The notes under the pieces: generated by a model
What the model saw: the letters and a program-made list of their open reading frames with translations, nothing else
What the model was told of the DNA's origin: nothing
Database searches by the model: none
In this document: piece after piece, positions 37,201 through 47,557 of the stretch
Position numbering within the stretch: the first letter of the stretch is position 1
Layout: each line of letters starts with the position of its first letter
Source of the DNA: Pseudorasbora parva
Lineage: Eukaryota > Chordata > Actinopteri > Cypriniformes > Gobionidae
Length of the DNA: 64,000 nucleotides
Assembly (NCBI RefSeq): GCF_024679245.1
Contig: NC_090177.1
Coordinates: 50,907,978 to 50,971,977, forward strand
Direction: 5' to 3'
Program-made: the position numbers and the translations under genes

Positions 37201-40200
37201 ATGTGGGTCCTAACGCCCCAGTAAAGTGATGGTGTTAGTGAGGCCAGCAGGGGGCGCTCACCCTGTGGTCTGTGTGGGTCCTAACGCCCCAGTATAGTGA
37301 TGGTGTTAGTGAGGCCAGCAGGAGGCGCTCACCCTGTGGTCTGTGTGGGTCCTAACGCCCCAGTATAGTGATGGTGTTAGTGAGGCCAGCAGGGGGCGCT
37401 CACCCTGGGGTCTGTGTGGGTCCTAACGCCCAGTATAGTGATGGTGTTAGTGAGGCCAGCAGGGGGCGCTCACCCTGTGGTCTGTGTGGGTCCTAACGCC
37501 CCAGTATAGTGATGGTGTTAGTGAGGCCAGCAGGGGGCGCTCACCCTGAGGTCTGTGTGGGTCCTAACGCCCCAGTATAGTGATGGTGTTAGTTAGGCCA
37601 GCAGGGGGCGCTCACCCTGAGGTCTATGTGGGTCCTAACGCCCCAGTATAGTGATGGTGTTAGTGAGGCCAGCAGGGGGCGCTCACCCTGTGGTCTGTGT
37701 GGGTCCTAACACCCCAGTATAGTGATGGTGTTAGTGAGGCCAGCAGGGGGCGCTCACCCTGAGGTCTGTGTGGGTCCTAACGCCCCAGTATAGTGATGGT
37801 GTTAGTGAGGCCAGCAGGGGGCGCTCAGCCTGTGGTCTGTGTGGGTCCTAACGCCCCAGTATAGTGATGGTGTTAGTGAGGCCAGCAGGGGGTGCTCATC
37901 CTGTGGTCTGTGTGGGTCCTAACGCCCCAGTAAAGTGATGGTGTTAGTGAGGCCAGCAGGAGGCGCTCACCCTGAGGTCTGTGTGGGTCCTAACGCCCCA
38001 GTATAGTGATGGTGTTAGTGAGGCCAGCAGGGGGTGCTCATCCTGTGGTCTGTGTGGGTCCTAACGCCCCAGTATAGTGATGGTGTTAGTGAGGCCAGCA
38101 GGGGGTGCTCATCCTGTGGTCTGTGTGGGTCCTAACGCCCCAGTATAGTGATGGTGTTAGTGAGGCCAGCAGGGGGTGCTCACCCTGAGGTCTGTGTGGG
38201 TCCTAACGCCCCAGTATAGTGATGGTGTTAGTGAGGCCAGCAGGGGGCGCGCAGGGGGCGCTCACCCTGTGGTCTGTGTGGGTCCTAACGCCCCAGTATA
38301 GTGATGGTGTTAGTGAGGCCAGCAGGGGGCGCTCACCCTGAGGTCTGTGTGGGTCCTAACGCCCCAGTATAGTGATGGTGTTAGTGAGGCCAGCAGGGGG
38401 CGCTCACCCTGTGAACTGTGTGGGTCCTAATGCCCCAATATAGTGATGGTGTTAGTGAGGCCAGCAGGGGGCGCTCACCCTGTGGTCTGTGTGGGTCCTA
38501 ACGCCCCAGTATAGTGATGGTGTTAGTGAGGCCAGCAGGGGGCGCTCACCCTGTGGTCTGTGTGGGTCCTAATGCCCCAGTATAGTGATGTTGTTAGTGA
38601 GGCCAGCAGGGGGTGCTCACCCTGTTGTCTGTGTGGGTCCTAACGCCCCATTATAGTGATGGTGTTAGTGAGGCCAGCAGGGGGCGCTCACCCTGAGGTC
38701 TGTGTGGGCCCTAACGCCCCAGGATAGTGATGGTGTTAGTGAGGCCAGCAGGGGGCGCTCACCCTGAGGTCTGTGTGGGTCCAAACGCCCCAGTATAGTG
38801 ATGGTGTTAGTGAGGTCAGCAGGGGGCGCTCACCCTGTGGTCTGTGTGTGTCCTAATGCCCCAGTATAGTGATGTTGTTAGTGAGGCCAGCAGGGGGTGC
38901 TCACCCTGTTGTCTGTGTGGGTCCTAACGCCCCATTATAGTGATGGTGTTAGTGAGGCCAGCAGGGGGCGCTCACCCTGAGGTCTGTGTGGGTCCTAACG
39001 CCCCAGGATAGTGATGGTGTTAGTGAGGCCAGCAGGGGGCGCTCACCCTGAGGTCTGTGTGGGTCCTAACGCCCCAGTATAGTGATGGTGTTAGTGAGGC
39101 CAGCAGGGGGTGCTCACCCTGTGGTCTGTGTGGGTCCTAACGCCCAGTATAGTGATGGTGTTAGTGAGGCCAGCAGGGGGCGCTCACCCTGTGGTCTGTG
39201 TGTGTCCTAATGCCCCAGTATAGTGATGTTGTTAGTGAGGCCAGCAGGGGGTGCTCACCCTGTGGTCTGTGTGGGTCCTAACGCCCCAGTATAGTGATGG
39301 TGTTAGTGAGGCCAGCAGGGGGTGCTCACCCTGTGGTCTGTGTGGGTCCTAACGCCCCAGTATAGTGATGGTGTTAGTGAGGCCAGCAGGGGGCGCTCAC
39401 CCTGAGGTCTGTGTGGGTCCTAACGCCCCAGTATAGTGATGGTGTTAGTGAGGCCAGCAGGGGGCGCTCACCCTGAGGTCTGTGTGGGTCCTAACGCCCC
39501 AGTATAGTGATGGTGTTAGTGAGGCCAGCAGGGGGCGCTCACCCTGTGGTCTGTGTGGGTCCTAATGCCCCAGTATAGTGATGTTGTTAGTGAGGCCAGC
39601 AGGGGGTGCTCACCCTGTTGTCTGTGTGGGTCCTAACGCCCCATTATAGTGATGGTGTTAGTGAGGCCAGCAGGGGGCGCTCACCCTGAGGTCTGTGTGG
39701 GTCCTAACGCCCCAGGATAGTGATGGTGTTAGTGAGGCCAGCAGGGGGCGCTCACCCTGAGGTCTGTGTGGGTCCAAACGCCCCAGTATAGTGATGGTGT
39801 TAGTGAGGTCAGCAGGGGGCGCTCACCCTGTGGTCTGTGTGTGTCCTAATGCCCCAGTATAGTGATGTTGTTAGTGAGGCCAGCAGGGGGTGCTCACCCT
39901 GTTGTCTGTGTGGGTCCTAACGCCCCATTATAGTGATGGTGTTAGTGAGGCCAGCAGGGGGCGCTCACCCTGAGGTCTGTGTGGGTCCTAACGCCCCAGG
40001 ATAGTGATGGTGTTAGTGAGGCCAGCAGGGGGCGCTCACCCTGAGGTCTGTGTGGGTCCTAACGCCCCAGTATAGTGATGGTGTTAGTGAGGCCAGCAGG
40101 GGGTGCTCACCCTGTGGTCTGTGTGGGTCCTAACGCCCAGTATAGTGATGGTGTTAGTGAGGCCAGCAGGGGGCGCTCACCCTGTGGTCTGTGTGTGTCC

Positions 40201-42057
40201 TAATGCCCCAGTATAGTGATGTTGTTAGTGAGGCCAGCAGGGGGTGCTCACCCTGTGGTCTGTGTGGGTCCTAACGCCCCAGTATAGTGATGGTGTTAGT
40301 GAGGCCAGCAGGGGGTGCTCACCCTGTGGTCTGTGTGGGTCCTAACGCCCCAGTATAGTGATGGTGTTAGTGAGGCCAGCAGGGGGCGCTCACCCTGAGG
40401 TCTGTGTGGGTCCTAACGCCCCAGTAAAGTGATGCGCTCACCCTGTGGTCTGTGTGGGTCCTAACGCCCCGAGATAGTGATGGTGTTAGTGAGGCCAGCA
40501 GGGGGCGCTAACCCTGTGGTCTGTGTGGGTCCTAACGCCCCAGGATAGTGATGGTGTTAGTGAGGCCAGCAGGGGGCGCTCACCCTGAGGTCTGTGTGGG
40601 TCCTAACGCCCAGTATAGTGATAGTGTTAGTGAGGCCAGCAGGGGGCGCTCACCCTGTGGTCTGTGTGGGTCATAACGCCCAGTATAGTGATGGTGTTAG
40701 TGAGGCCAGCAGGGGGCGCTCACCCTGAGGTCGGTGTGGGTCCTAACGCCCCAGTATAGTGATGGTGTTAGTGAGGCCAGCAGGGGGCGCTCATCCTGTG
40801 GTCTGTGTGGGTCCTAACGCCCAGTATAGTGATGGTGTTAGTGAGGCCAGCAGGGGGCGCTCACCCTGAGGTCTGTGTGGGTCCTAACGCCCCAGTAAAG
40901 TGATGCGCTCACCCTGTGGTCTGTGTGGGTCCTAACGCCCCAGGATAGTGATGGTGTTAGTGAGGCCAGCAGGGGGCGCTCACCCTGTGGTCTGTGTGGG
41001 TCCTAACGCCCTAGGATAGTGATGGTGTTAGTGAGGCCAGCAGGGGGCACTCACCCTGAGGTCTGTGTGGGTCCTAACGCCCAGTATAGTGATAGTGTTA
41101 GTGAGGCCAGCAGGGGGCGCTCACCCTGTGGTCTGTGTGGGTCATAACGCCCAGTATAGTGATGGTGTTAGTGAGGCCAGCAGGGGGCGCTCACCCTGAG
41201 GTCTGTGTGGGTCCTAACGCCCCAGTATAGTGATGGTGTTAGTGAGGCCAGCAGGGGGCGCTCATCCTGTGGTCTGTGTGGGTCCTAACGCCCAGTATAG
41301 TGATAGTGTTAGTGAGGCCAGCAGGGGGCGCTCACCCTGTGGTCTGTGTGGGTCATAACGCCCAGTATAGTGATGGTGTTAGTGAGGCCAGCAGGGGGCG
41401 CTCACCCTGAGGTCTGTGTGGGTCCTAACGCCCCAGTTTAGTGATGGTGTTAGTGAGGCCAGCAGGGAGTGCTCACCCTGTGGTCTGTGTGGGTCCTAAC
41501 GCCCCAGTTTAGTGATGGTGTTAGTGAGGCCAGCAGGGGGCGCTCACCCTGTGGTCTGTGTGGGTCCTAACGCCCAATATAGTGATGGTGTTAGTGAGGC
41601 CAGCAGGGGGCGCTCACCCTGTGGTCTGTGTGGGTCCTAACGCCCAGTATAGTGATGGTGTTAGTGAGGCCAGCAGGGGGCGCTCACCCTGAGGTCTGTG
41701 TGGGTCCTAACGCCCAGTATAGTGATGGTGTTAGTGAGGCCAGCAGGGGGCGCTCACCCTGATGTCTGTGTGGGTCCTAATGCCCCAGTATAGTGATGGT
41801 GTTAGTGAGGCCAGCAGGGGGCGCTCACCCTGTGGTCTGTGTGGGTCCTAACGCCCCAGTATAGTGATGGTGTTAGTGAGGCCAGCAGGGGGCGCTCAGC
41901 CTGTGGTCTGTGTGGGTCCTAACGCCCAGTATAGTGATGGTGTTAGTGAGGCCAGCAGGGGGCGCTCACCCTGAGGTCTGTGTGGGTCCTAACGCCCCAG
42001 TATAGTGATGGTGTTAGTGAGGCCAGCAGGGGGCGCTCACCCTGAGGTCTGTGTGGG
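37201..42057. repeat. 71-bp minisatellite, about 68 units
   Basis: The unit runs from GTGTGGGTCCTAACGCCCC through AGTATAGTGATGGTGTTAG and TGAGGCCAGCAGGGGGCGC to TCACCCTGTGGTCT. Most units are 71 bp and some 70 bp (CGCCCAG for CGCCCCAG), so no reading frame is kept. Longer-range copies exist: 38.56-39.40 kb recurs about 990 bp later, and units near 40430 and 40900 share the same deletion. Confidence 0.97.
37201..42057 (+). promoter_or_regulatory. Array of candidate CTCF-binding motifs, all one orientation
   Basis: Nearly every unit contains GGCCAGCAGGGGGCGCTCA, very close to the vertebrate CTCF core (CCASYAGRKGGCRS-type). All copies lie on the plus strand, one per 71 bp. About 15 units have GGGGGTGCTC, losing the central CpG; two lack the core by deletion. 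Occupancy is inference, because spacing this tight may limit how many sites bind at once. Confidence 0.6.
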
Positions 42058-42234
42058 TCTGTTCCCTCATCTTAAGACGAAAAAGACGTGAATCTGCTCT
42101 GCCTAATTTGGGCCCAAAGGCTTTATTTAGAGCACTCCACAGCTTTTAGACCAGGGTCTGCAAATAAGTTTAGCATCGGGCCAAAAAAAAAAAAATCGCC
42201 ACTAGGTGGTGGGCCAAAAACATAGTCAAGGGAT

Positions 42235-42609
42235 TGTGGCAAGGAGGGCGTGGTTCAGCGAGGTCTGCAGCGGGAGAGAGAGCCGCGGGACGAGCGGTAA
42301 GTGAGTGGGTTGGACGCAGATTAATAACACCTGTATCTTGTTCCAGTAATGGGCGTGGAGACGGGATAAAACACCAGCGGAACCGGAGACCAGAGAGAGA
42401 GAGAGTCAGACGGTTGATGCCCGAACCACAGAGACTGAGTAACCGGAAGCCGGAAGTGCCGAACTGGAAGTGATCATTGTATTTTAAATTTGAGAGAAAC
42501 CACACACTACTGAGTGTGCTTTGAGTATTGAGATACTAAATAAAGCAGCATCAACCGTCCAGCCGACCCCCGTGTCCTCTTCCTTCCTCACATTCACGAA
42601 CTTATTACA
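42235..42609 (+). mobile_element. Solo LTR of the same Gmr1-like family
   Basis: About 375 bp, homologous to the LTRs at 30194 and 34766, with TGTGGCAAGG...TTATTACA ends and a perfect 5-bp duplication GGGAT on both sides (42230-42234 and 42610-42614). It is more diverged than the paired LTRs, so it came from an older or different copy by LTR-LTR recombination. Confidence 0.93.
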
Positions 42610-43135
42610 GGGATTTTTAAAGAAATGATTTGATGAAAAATGCAATTAAATTGCCAGTGACATACTGTTACAGTGTTTTTTGTAACTGGTAGTTAGCTGT
42701 TACTCTGTTAAAAAATGGATACATTAATAATGCAGTAGTGACATAATTACATGGCAAGTATCTTTATTCTCAAACTTGCAAAACAGACTGTCTTGCTAAA
42801 ACACATTTGTGGGAGATGCAGAATGGATATAAATAACAAAAAAATAAATAAAAGTGGACTTGAATAAGCCCATTAATGGCATGTTTGAGTCAAGCTCTTA
42901 ACAAACTGTTTTATTTCCTCTTTTCATATTGTGTAAATGTATTTTAATTAGCTTGTTACACAATGGAGCCTAATTTATTGTAATAATTATTTGACACAGC
43001 CTTTTTTTTCTCTCTGAATAAATCCTTGGCATCCTCATGTACTAAACCGCATTATTTTATTGTTTCCTTGCTGGAGGTACGCTATTACGTTGTGTGCAGA
43101 TTGATGTTAACGTTTAAGCTAGCCAGTGAGGGAAA

Positions 43136-45195
43136 ATGTCACTGTCAAAGAGTCTAAAGAGAAAATTTGAAAATAGGGCATACAAAGAAGAATGGAAAGA
43201 CAAATATGCGTTTATTTTACCTGGTTTTGTGAATGCAAAGCCGTTCTGTCTTATCTGCAACAAAGTTGTCATTGTTGGCAAAGAATATAATATTAGACAG
43301 CACCAAGAGACAAAGCATGGTACTTTCAAAGTGGCCTTTCTGCTTCAAACGGAGGCACGAACGTGCAAAATTGAAGCTCTGACAGCAAGCTATGCACACA
43401 GCAGCAGGATCCTAGTGCAGGGTTTTACAGATCAACAGAAAGTGACAAGTGCGTCCCTAAAAGCGCCTTGGGTGCAGGACACAACCCGCCATTCGCTGAT
43501 GCAAAGGTTTTCAAAGAGGTCATGGTGACAGTTTTGGAAGAATTGGCAGCTACTGACAAGTCGATGAATGTTATTATTACCTCTGTGAAAAAGTTACTTA
43601 TATCTGCAAGGTCCACTACCCGGCGCATAGATGTGCTGACGGATGCTGTGCAGGAGGTTATGATCAGTGGTCTCAATCAGGCCAGCTACTTTTCTCTACC
43701 CATTGATGAGAGCGCTGACAACACAGATGTAGCCCAGTTGTGTGTCTATGTCAGATACTTTGATGGAAAGGAGTTCAGGAAAGGGGGACTGACTGGGGAC
43801 ATTATATTTATGAAAGTGGAAGAGTTGTTTAGGCTGCATTCATTGTCAAATTGAGAAGGTTGTTATCCTTGTGAGAAGTGAGAAGGTACCATGTAAATGG
43901 GTTGTTATCATAGCTATCAAAATCCAGTGTTTTGTATTTTGCGTACGTGAGTTTTTTTGTAGATGTCTATAAAAAAATAAAAAAATAAAAATGGTGTACT
44001 GTGCTAATTAATTGAGATTTCTTACAGCTCTTACAGGTTGTTGGCCTTGTCTGTTTCGTTGATTCTGTTGCTCTCCCCTTTTTGTAAGTCGCTTTGGATA
44101 AAAGCGTCTGCTAAATGATTAAATGTAAATGTAAGAAGGTTATTCTAATGGTGACAGACGGGGCTCCTGCAATGGTGGGAAAGCACAGAGTTCTGGTAAG
44201 CAGAATGAAGGAAACGTCCCCCAAATACATAGACTGCATTGCATCATGTGTCCTTTGTGCCAAGCTTAGTGGTGAGCTAAAGTTATGGATAAAGTGATGC
44301 GAGTCATTCATTTTCTCAGGGGAAATTTCACACACAGCATCGTGTTTTCTGACAACTTGTGGCTGAGTCAGAAGAGGCCGCGTACGATGACTTGCTGCTG
44401 CACAATGACGTGCACTGGTTAAGCAAAGGAAACGCGTTGGGTTGCTTCTGTGCGCTTCTGGATGAGGTCAAGACATTCCTTTCCTTAAATTAAGAATGAT
44501 TAGAGCAGCAGCTGATCACAGATCAACAATTCATATCTAATGTTGCATTTTTAATGGATATATTCGGCCACCTAAACAAGCTTAATCTACAGCTACAGGG
44601 GAGACGCAAAACCATAGCGGACATGGTTGAAAAACTGGAATTATTCTCAAGGAAGCTGGAGTTGTTGGACTCAGATATATCAACTGGCCGGCTGTTACAT
44701 TTCAATACACTAAAAACACAGGCCCTGGGACAAGTTACAGTTGCTGATGATCGACTTCATCAAGCAGCTACGGGCCAACTTCACTTCTAGGACTGAGGAC
44801 TTCTCTATCCCAAAGGATATTATTGCTTGTGCGTGACCCTCTTACAGTCTGACCAGGAGACTTCTTCTCCCTGGTGAAAAAAAACAATTGATTTCCAATT
44901 TCCTCATCATTGATGCACTCAGAAGTGCGGAGTCTGTGAGTGCCTTTTGGGTGGCATGCTCAGAAGAGTACAGCACAATCAAAACACTCTCATTTTAGGT
45001 GCTGACAATGTTCCCTTCCAAGTTCCACCTATTCATGCGAGTCGACCTTCTCATCAATGAATGTTATAAAGACGCATGAGAGAAATTTACAAATGCACAA
45101 AAACGTGGAGAACTGTCTGCGGATCAAAGAGACAGTCATATCACCCAACATCCAAAAAATCTTGACTGATGGAAAATGGCAGTTTTCACATTGAG
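43136..45195 (+). pseudogene. hAT transposase remnant (BED finger, RNase-H-like core, dimerisation tail)
   Basis: From ATG 43136: MSLSKSLKRKFENRAYKEEW, then a BED-type zinc finger (PFCLICNKVV...IRQHQETKH). Later pieces in shifting frames include ASYFSLPIDESADNTDVAQL and FMKVEELFRLHSL, then VTDGAPAMVGKHRVLVSRMK (about 44145-44205), LMDIFGHLNKLNLQLQGR (about 44553), and the C-terminal hAT dimerisation region with NVIKTHERNLQMHKNVENCL (about 45055-45115). The type is like the transposases behind the GTF2IRD2/ZBED-related domesticated genes. Several frameshifts and one insertion kill it. Confidence 0.85.
43862..44133 (+). mobile_element. SINE or truncated LINE insertion with 8-bp target duplication
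   Basis: It interrupts the transposase. AGAAGGTT occurs at 43854-43861 and again at 44134-44141. The 3' end has GTAAGTCGCTTTGGATAAAA, GCGTCTGCTAAATGATT and AAATGTAAATGTA, a 3' tail seen widely in teleost SINEs/LINEs. The subfamily is not assigned. Confidence 0.75.
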
Positions 45196-45639
45196 TAGCC
45201 AGTGTAATAGCCAAAATGTATTTTTAACGTTACTGAATTTCATCTGACTTTAACTCTATTCATGTATACTCTTTCATTTCAGGAGTTTACGCTTATGCAT
45301 GCCCAGCTGTTCTGCATCCGTGATTAATAATTATTTTTTTCTTGATTCTTTTTTGCTGGTTGTCTTGTCAATATCTTTGATAAAAAGGAAGCTGAATTTA
45401 ATTGTTTTATTCTTCACACGTTGGTGCTGATAAGGCGTTTCAATAGTTCACTGTTTTTTCATAACTTATTTCATGACGCCTATTTTAGAGGTGTCTAGTG
45501 ATTCATTGAACAAAATATTTTGAATGTCTTTCAGATATGTTCATATGAAAAGCTCTCAATTAATCCCCAAATAAACAAATTGCTGCAAAAATGTTCTTGT
45601 TCTTTTTTTAAAGCAAAATAACTAAAGACTTTTGATTGT

Positions 45640-45710
45640 TCAAGCGGTGCCAGAACCCGGGACATTCTGCATGAGAGTGTGACACTCTAACCATAAGACT
45701 AATGGCTCAG
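45640..45710 (-). other. tRNA-like / SINE-head-like segment
   Basis: On the minus strand, ATGGTTAGAGTG resembles a tRNA A box and CCCGGGTTCTGGCACC resembles a B-box arm. The cloverleaf is not convincing. It is more likely a SINE head or degenerate tRNA sequence inside the hAT element than a tRNA gene. Confidence 0.3.
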
Positions 45711-45882
45711 ATCTCAAATTTTTGTCACTAGACTAGAGGTCTGTTGACAATCAGTGCAGTGAGATTTGCCTGTACAGCTCTCAGCTGGCCCACGTTATGC
45801 TGTCATGACAGATCTACTTCAGAACGAGCCGCCATCAAAATAATCTGGCCGTGGGCGCCTGTTGCCAACCACTGTTCTAGAC

Positions 45883-46910
45883 AGTTGGCTTATGAGTCAA
45901 AAGGCCTCTGCTGCCTTATAGGCACCAGAGCTCATTCCACTAAAGGCATGGCCTCGTCATGATCCTGGTCCAGTGGAATCCCACTTGAAGATATCTGTGC
46001 AGTGGCAGGCTGGACCTCTCCGTCCAAATTTACCCCATATAACAAATGTTTATATTTGTTTATATTTGCGTTACTTTATGGCCAGATTTCTTTCCGGTCT
46101 GGGGTTTATCTAAACCCATAATAAGCTATGTGTAACACAAGCGAATGTTCATCATATTACATACTATAAATCCTTACTCTGTGCATTCTAGTTTGTCAAA
46201 TCCCATACAAAAAATGTATACACATTTCAAAATTAATAAGGCTCGAATTTGTCTAGTCTAGTTCTTCTAGGATTTATTACATTGGAATATTTTTCATATA
46301 TATACCCTTATATGAGGCTCACTATTGTTGGCCTCTTTTCGGGTCTTATACTTTTTCTCTTTATGTGCTTCTGGCTTTCTCCCCAGGCCATATGGGACAA
46401 AGTTTTCAAGCACCCACGGCATTTTGTTCCCATAAGTGTAGCTTACTACACAATTTAAGAGTACTCTGGAAAGGGAACGACTCAGTTACTAACTTAACCT
46501 CACGAGTAGGGAACGAGTATTGCATGATATGCCGTGCTATTGTGCTTAGATCAGGGAATCGCTCCATTCAAATTAAACTTAATCCTATGGCATAACATGC
46601 AATTTTATAGCTTAGATATGCAAATTTAGGTGGTGTTTCTTGTATTTATGGGCGAAAAATCAACCCAATTGGTGCACGCCTCAGCCGCCTCGCCATAGGT
46701 TCGTGAGATTGCCTCAGCACAGCCAATAAGTGTGCTAGGACGCTCTATCTAGGTCTGCTGTGCAGCTGCACTGCATTTTACATTATATAAGATTATAATC
46801 ATAATTTTTGGCTTCATATTCTCAAGAAAAGGAAATTCCCATAAGCGTAGCTTGCTACGTAATAATTTTTCCCTTCTCTCAGGGAATTGAGTTTATGTTA
46901 GTAACTGAGA
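45883..46910 (+). pseudogene. DIRS-type tyrosine recombinase C-terminus and terminal repeat remnant
   Basis: Just right of the hAT element, fragments RAHSTKGMASSWSWSSG and LEDICAVAGWTSPSKF match the end of the tyrosine recombinase of fish DIRS elements (the His/Arg...Trp region). Farther on, CTCAGTTACTAACTTAACCTC (about 46481) and an inverse GTTAGTAACTGAGA (about 46898) form the inverted arms expected at a DIRS 3' end. Stops and shifts show it is dead. The hAT probably jumped into this DIRS copy. Confidence 0.5.
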
Positions 46911-47007
46911 TGTTTTATCTGTTGTAAATGTTGTCTTCAAGATTAACCTACTTTGACACTTCATTTAAAATAAATAACTAAACTTTAAAACATTTTTTTT
47001 TTTTTAC

Positions 47008-47172
47008 CTCAGATTGAATTAGTGTCCAAAAAAACTCAGCAGTATTCTGGAAAGCATCACCTTCCTCGAGACGGTCAAAAATGATGTTGGTCAGATTCAC
47101 ACTGTTCAGTGCTCCAGAAGTCACAGTAAACAATGCCACTTGAGATGGACTCAACAATATCAACGAATCCAA
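47008..47172 (-). CDS. Host-gene exon, module part D
   Basis: The 165-bp exon has 55 codons, phase 0 at both ends. The acceptor is tgtgtacttttcag and the donor is GAG|GTAAAA at 47007. It encodes LDSLILLSPSQVALFTVTSG, then ALNSVNLTNIIFDRLEEGDA and FQNTAEFFWTLIQSE. The LSPSQVA-SGALN-IFDRLEEGD pattern is a recognisable repeat-module segment of large, uncharacterised extracellular proteins predicted in fish genomes, as I recall them. A sequon (NLT) is present. It lies 81 bp downstream of the previous exon and opens the huge repeat-filled intron ending at 20968. Confidence 0.7.
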
Positions 47173-47253
47173 CTGAAAAGTACACAAGTCATTAGCTGAA
47201 GCAAATTTTCATCATAACAGCTGTTAGCTGGTTATTTCCAGAACATAACTCAC

Positions 47254-47372
47254 CTCAGTGAAATGCCTGTTGAGCGTTTGCAGTTGACTGAGAGTCGCGT
47301 ACTTAGAAAATATCCCAAAATTCTTCTGCAGCCATTCACTGCTTTTGGTGATATTTGAAAAGCAACCTGGAT
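47254..47372 (-). CDS. Host-gene exon, module part C (first copy)
   Basis: The 119-bp exon has 2 nt plus 39 codons. The acceptor is gttcaatttcag and the donor is GAG|GTGAGT at 47253. It encodes PGCFSNITKSSEWLQKNFG and then IFSKYATLSQLQTLNRHFTE. Size, phase and conserved positions are the same as in the exon at 20259-20377, which shows module duplication within one gene. It contains a sequon (NIT) and a single Cys at residue 3. The two flanking introns are 81 bp each, typical of compact fish introns. Confidence 0.75.
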
Positions 47373-47453
47373 CTGAAATTGAACATTTGGCACAGTGTGA
47401 TGCAATCCTCCATAAAATCCTTCCAACACATTTGTCAGTTAATGTCTGTGTAC

Positions 47454-47557
47454 CTGATGTATCTTTCCTGGACAAGTAAGAGTAAATGAGATGAGTGAAG
47501 ATCAGTTTCTGCTGCCCACCTGTGATCAGCAACCCCTCGCGGCTAAGAACTTTCACA
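47454..47557 (-). CDS. Host-gene exon, module part B (first copy), 5'-most visible exon
   Basis: The 104-bp exon has 1 nt, 34 codons and 1 nt. The acceptor is ctaaatgaacag and the donor is CAG|GTACAC at 47453. It encodes VKVLSREGLLITGGQQKL and then IFTHLIYSYLSRKDTS. It is one codon longer than its counterpart at 20493-20593 and has the same phases, with a shared QQ-L...YL pattern. The matching part-A exon, expected upstream with 2 nt left over, was not found between here and the right edge. It is either beyond the window or too diverged to spot. An ATG in the acceptor tail is not treated as a start. Confidence 0.6.

Larger units (their letters stand above)
42152..45874 (+). mobile_element. 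hAT (Charlie-like) DNA transposon, degenerate
   Basis: The ends CAGGGTCTGCAAA (left) and inverse CAGTGGTTGGCAACA (right) are flanked by TTTTAGAC (42144-42151) and TTCTAGAC (45875-45882), an 8-bp target duplication with one mismatch. Inside is a decayed transposase. It carries two later insertions, a solo LTR (42235-42609) and a SINE/LINE tail (43862-44133). Confidence 0.85.

Noticed and set aside
37201..42057. CRISPR-like regular repeat spacing in the 71-bp array
   Set aside because: Units are head-to-tail without unique spacers, in a vertebrate context. It is a minisatellite.
45640..45710. A functional tRNA gene on the minus strand
   Set aside because: Only A-box-like and B-box-like stretches are seen; no convincing acceptor stem or cloverleaf, and it lies inside a dead transposon.
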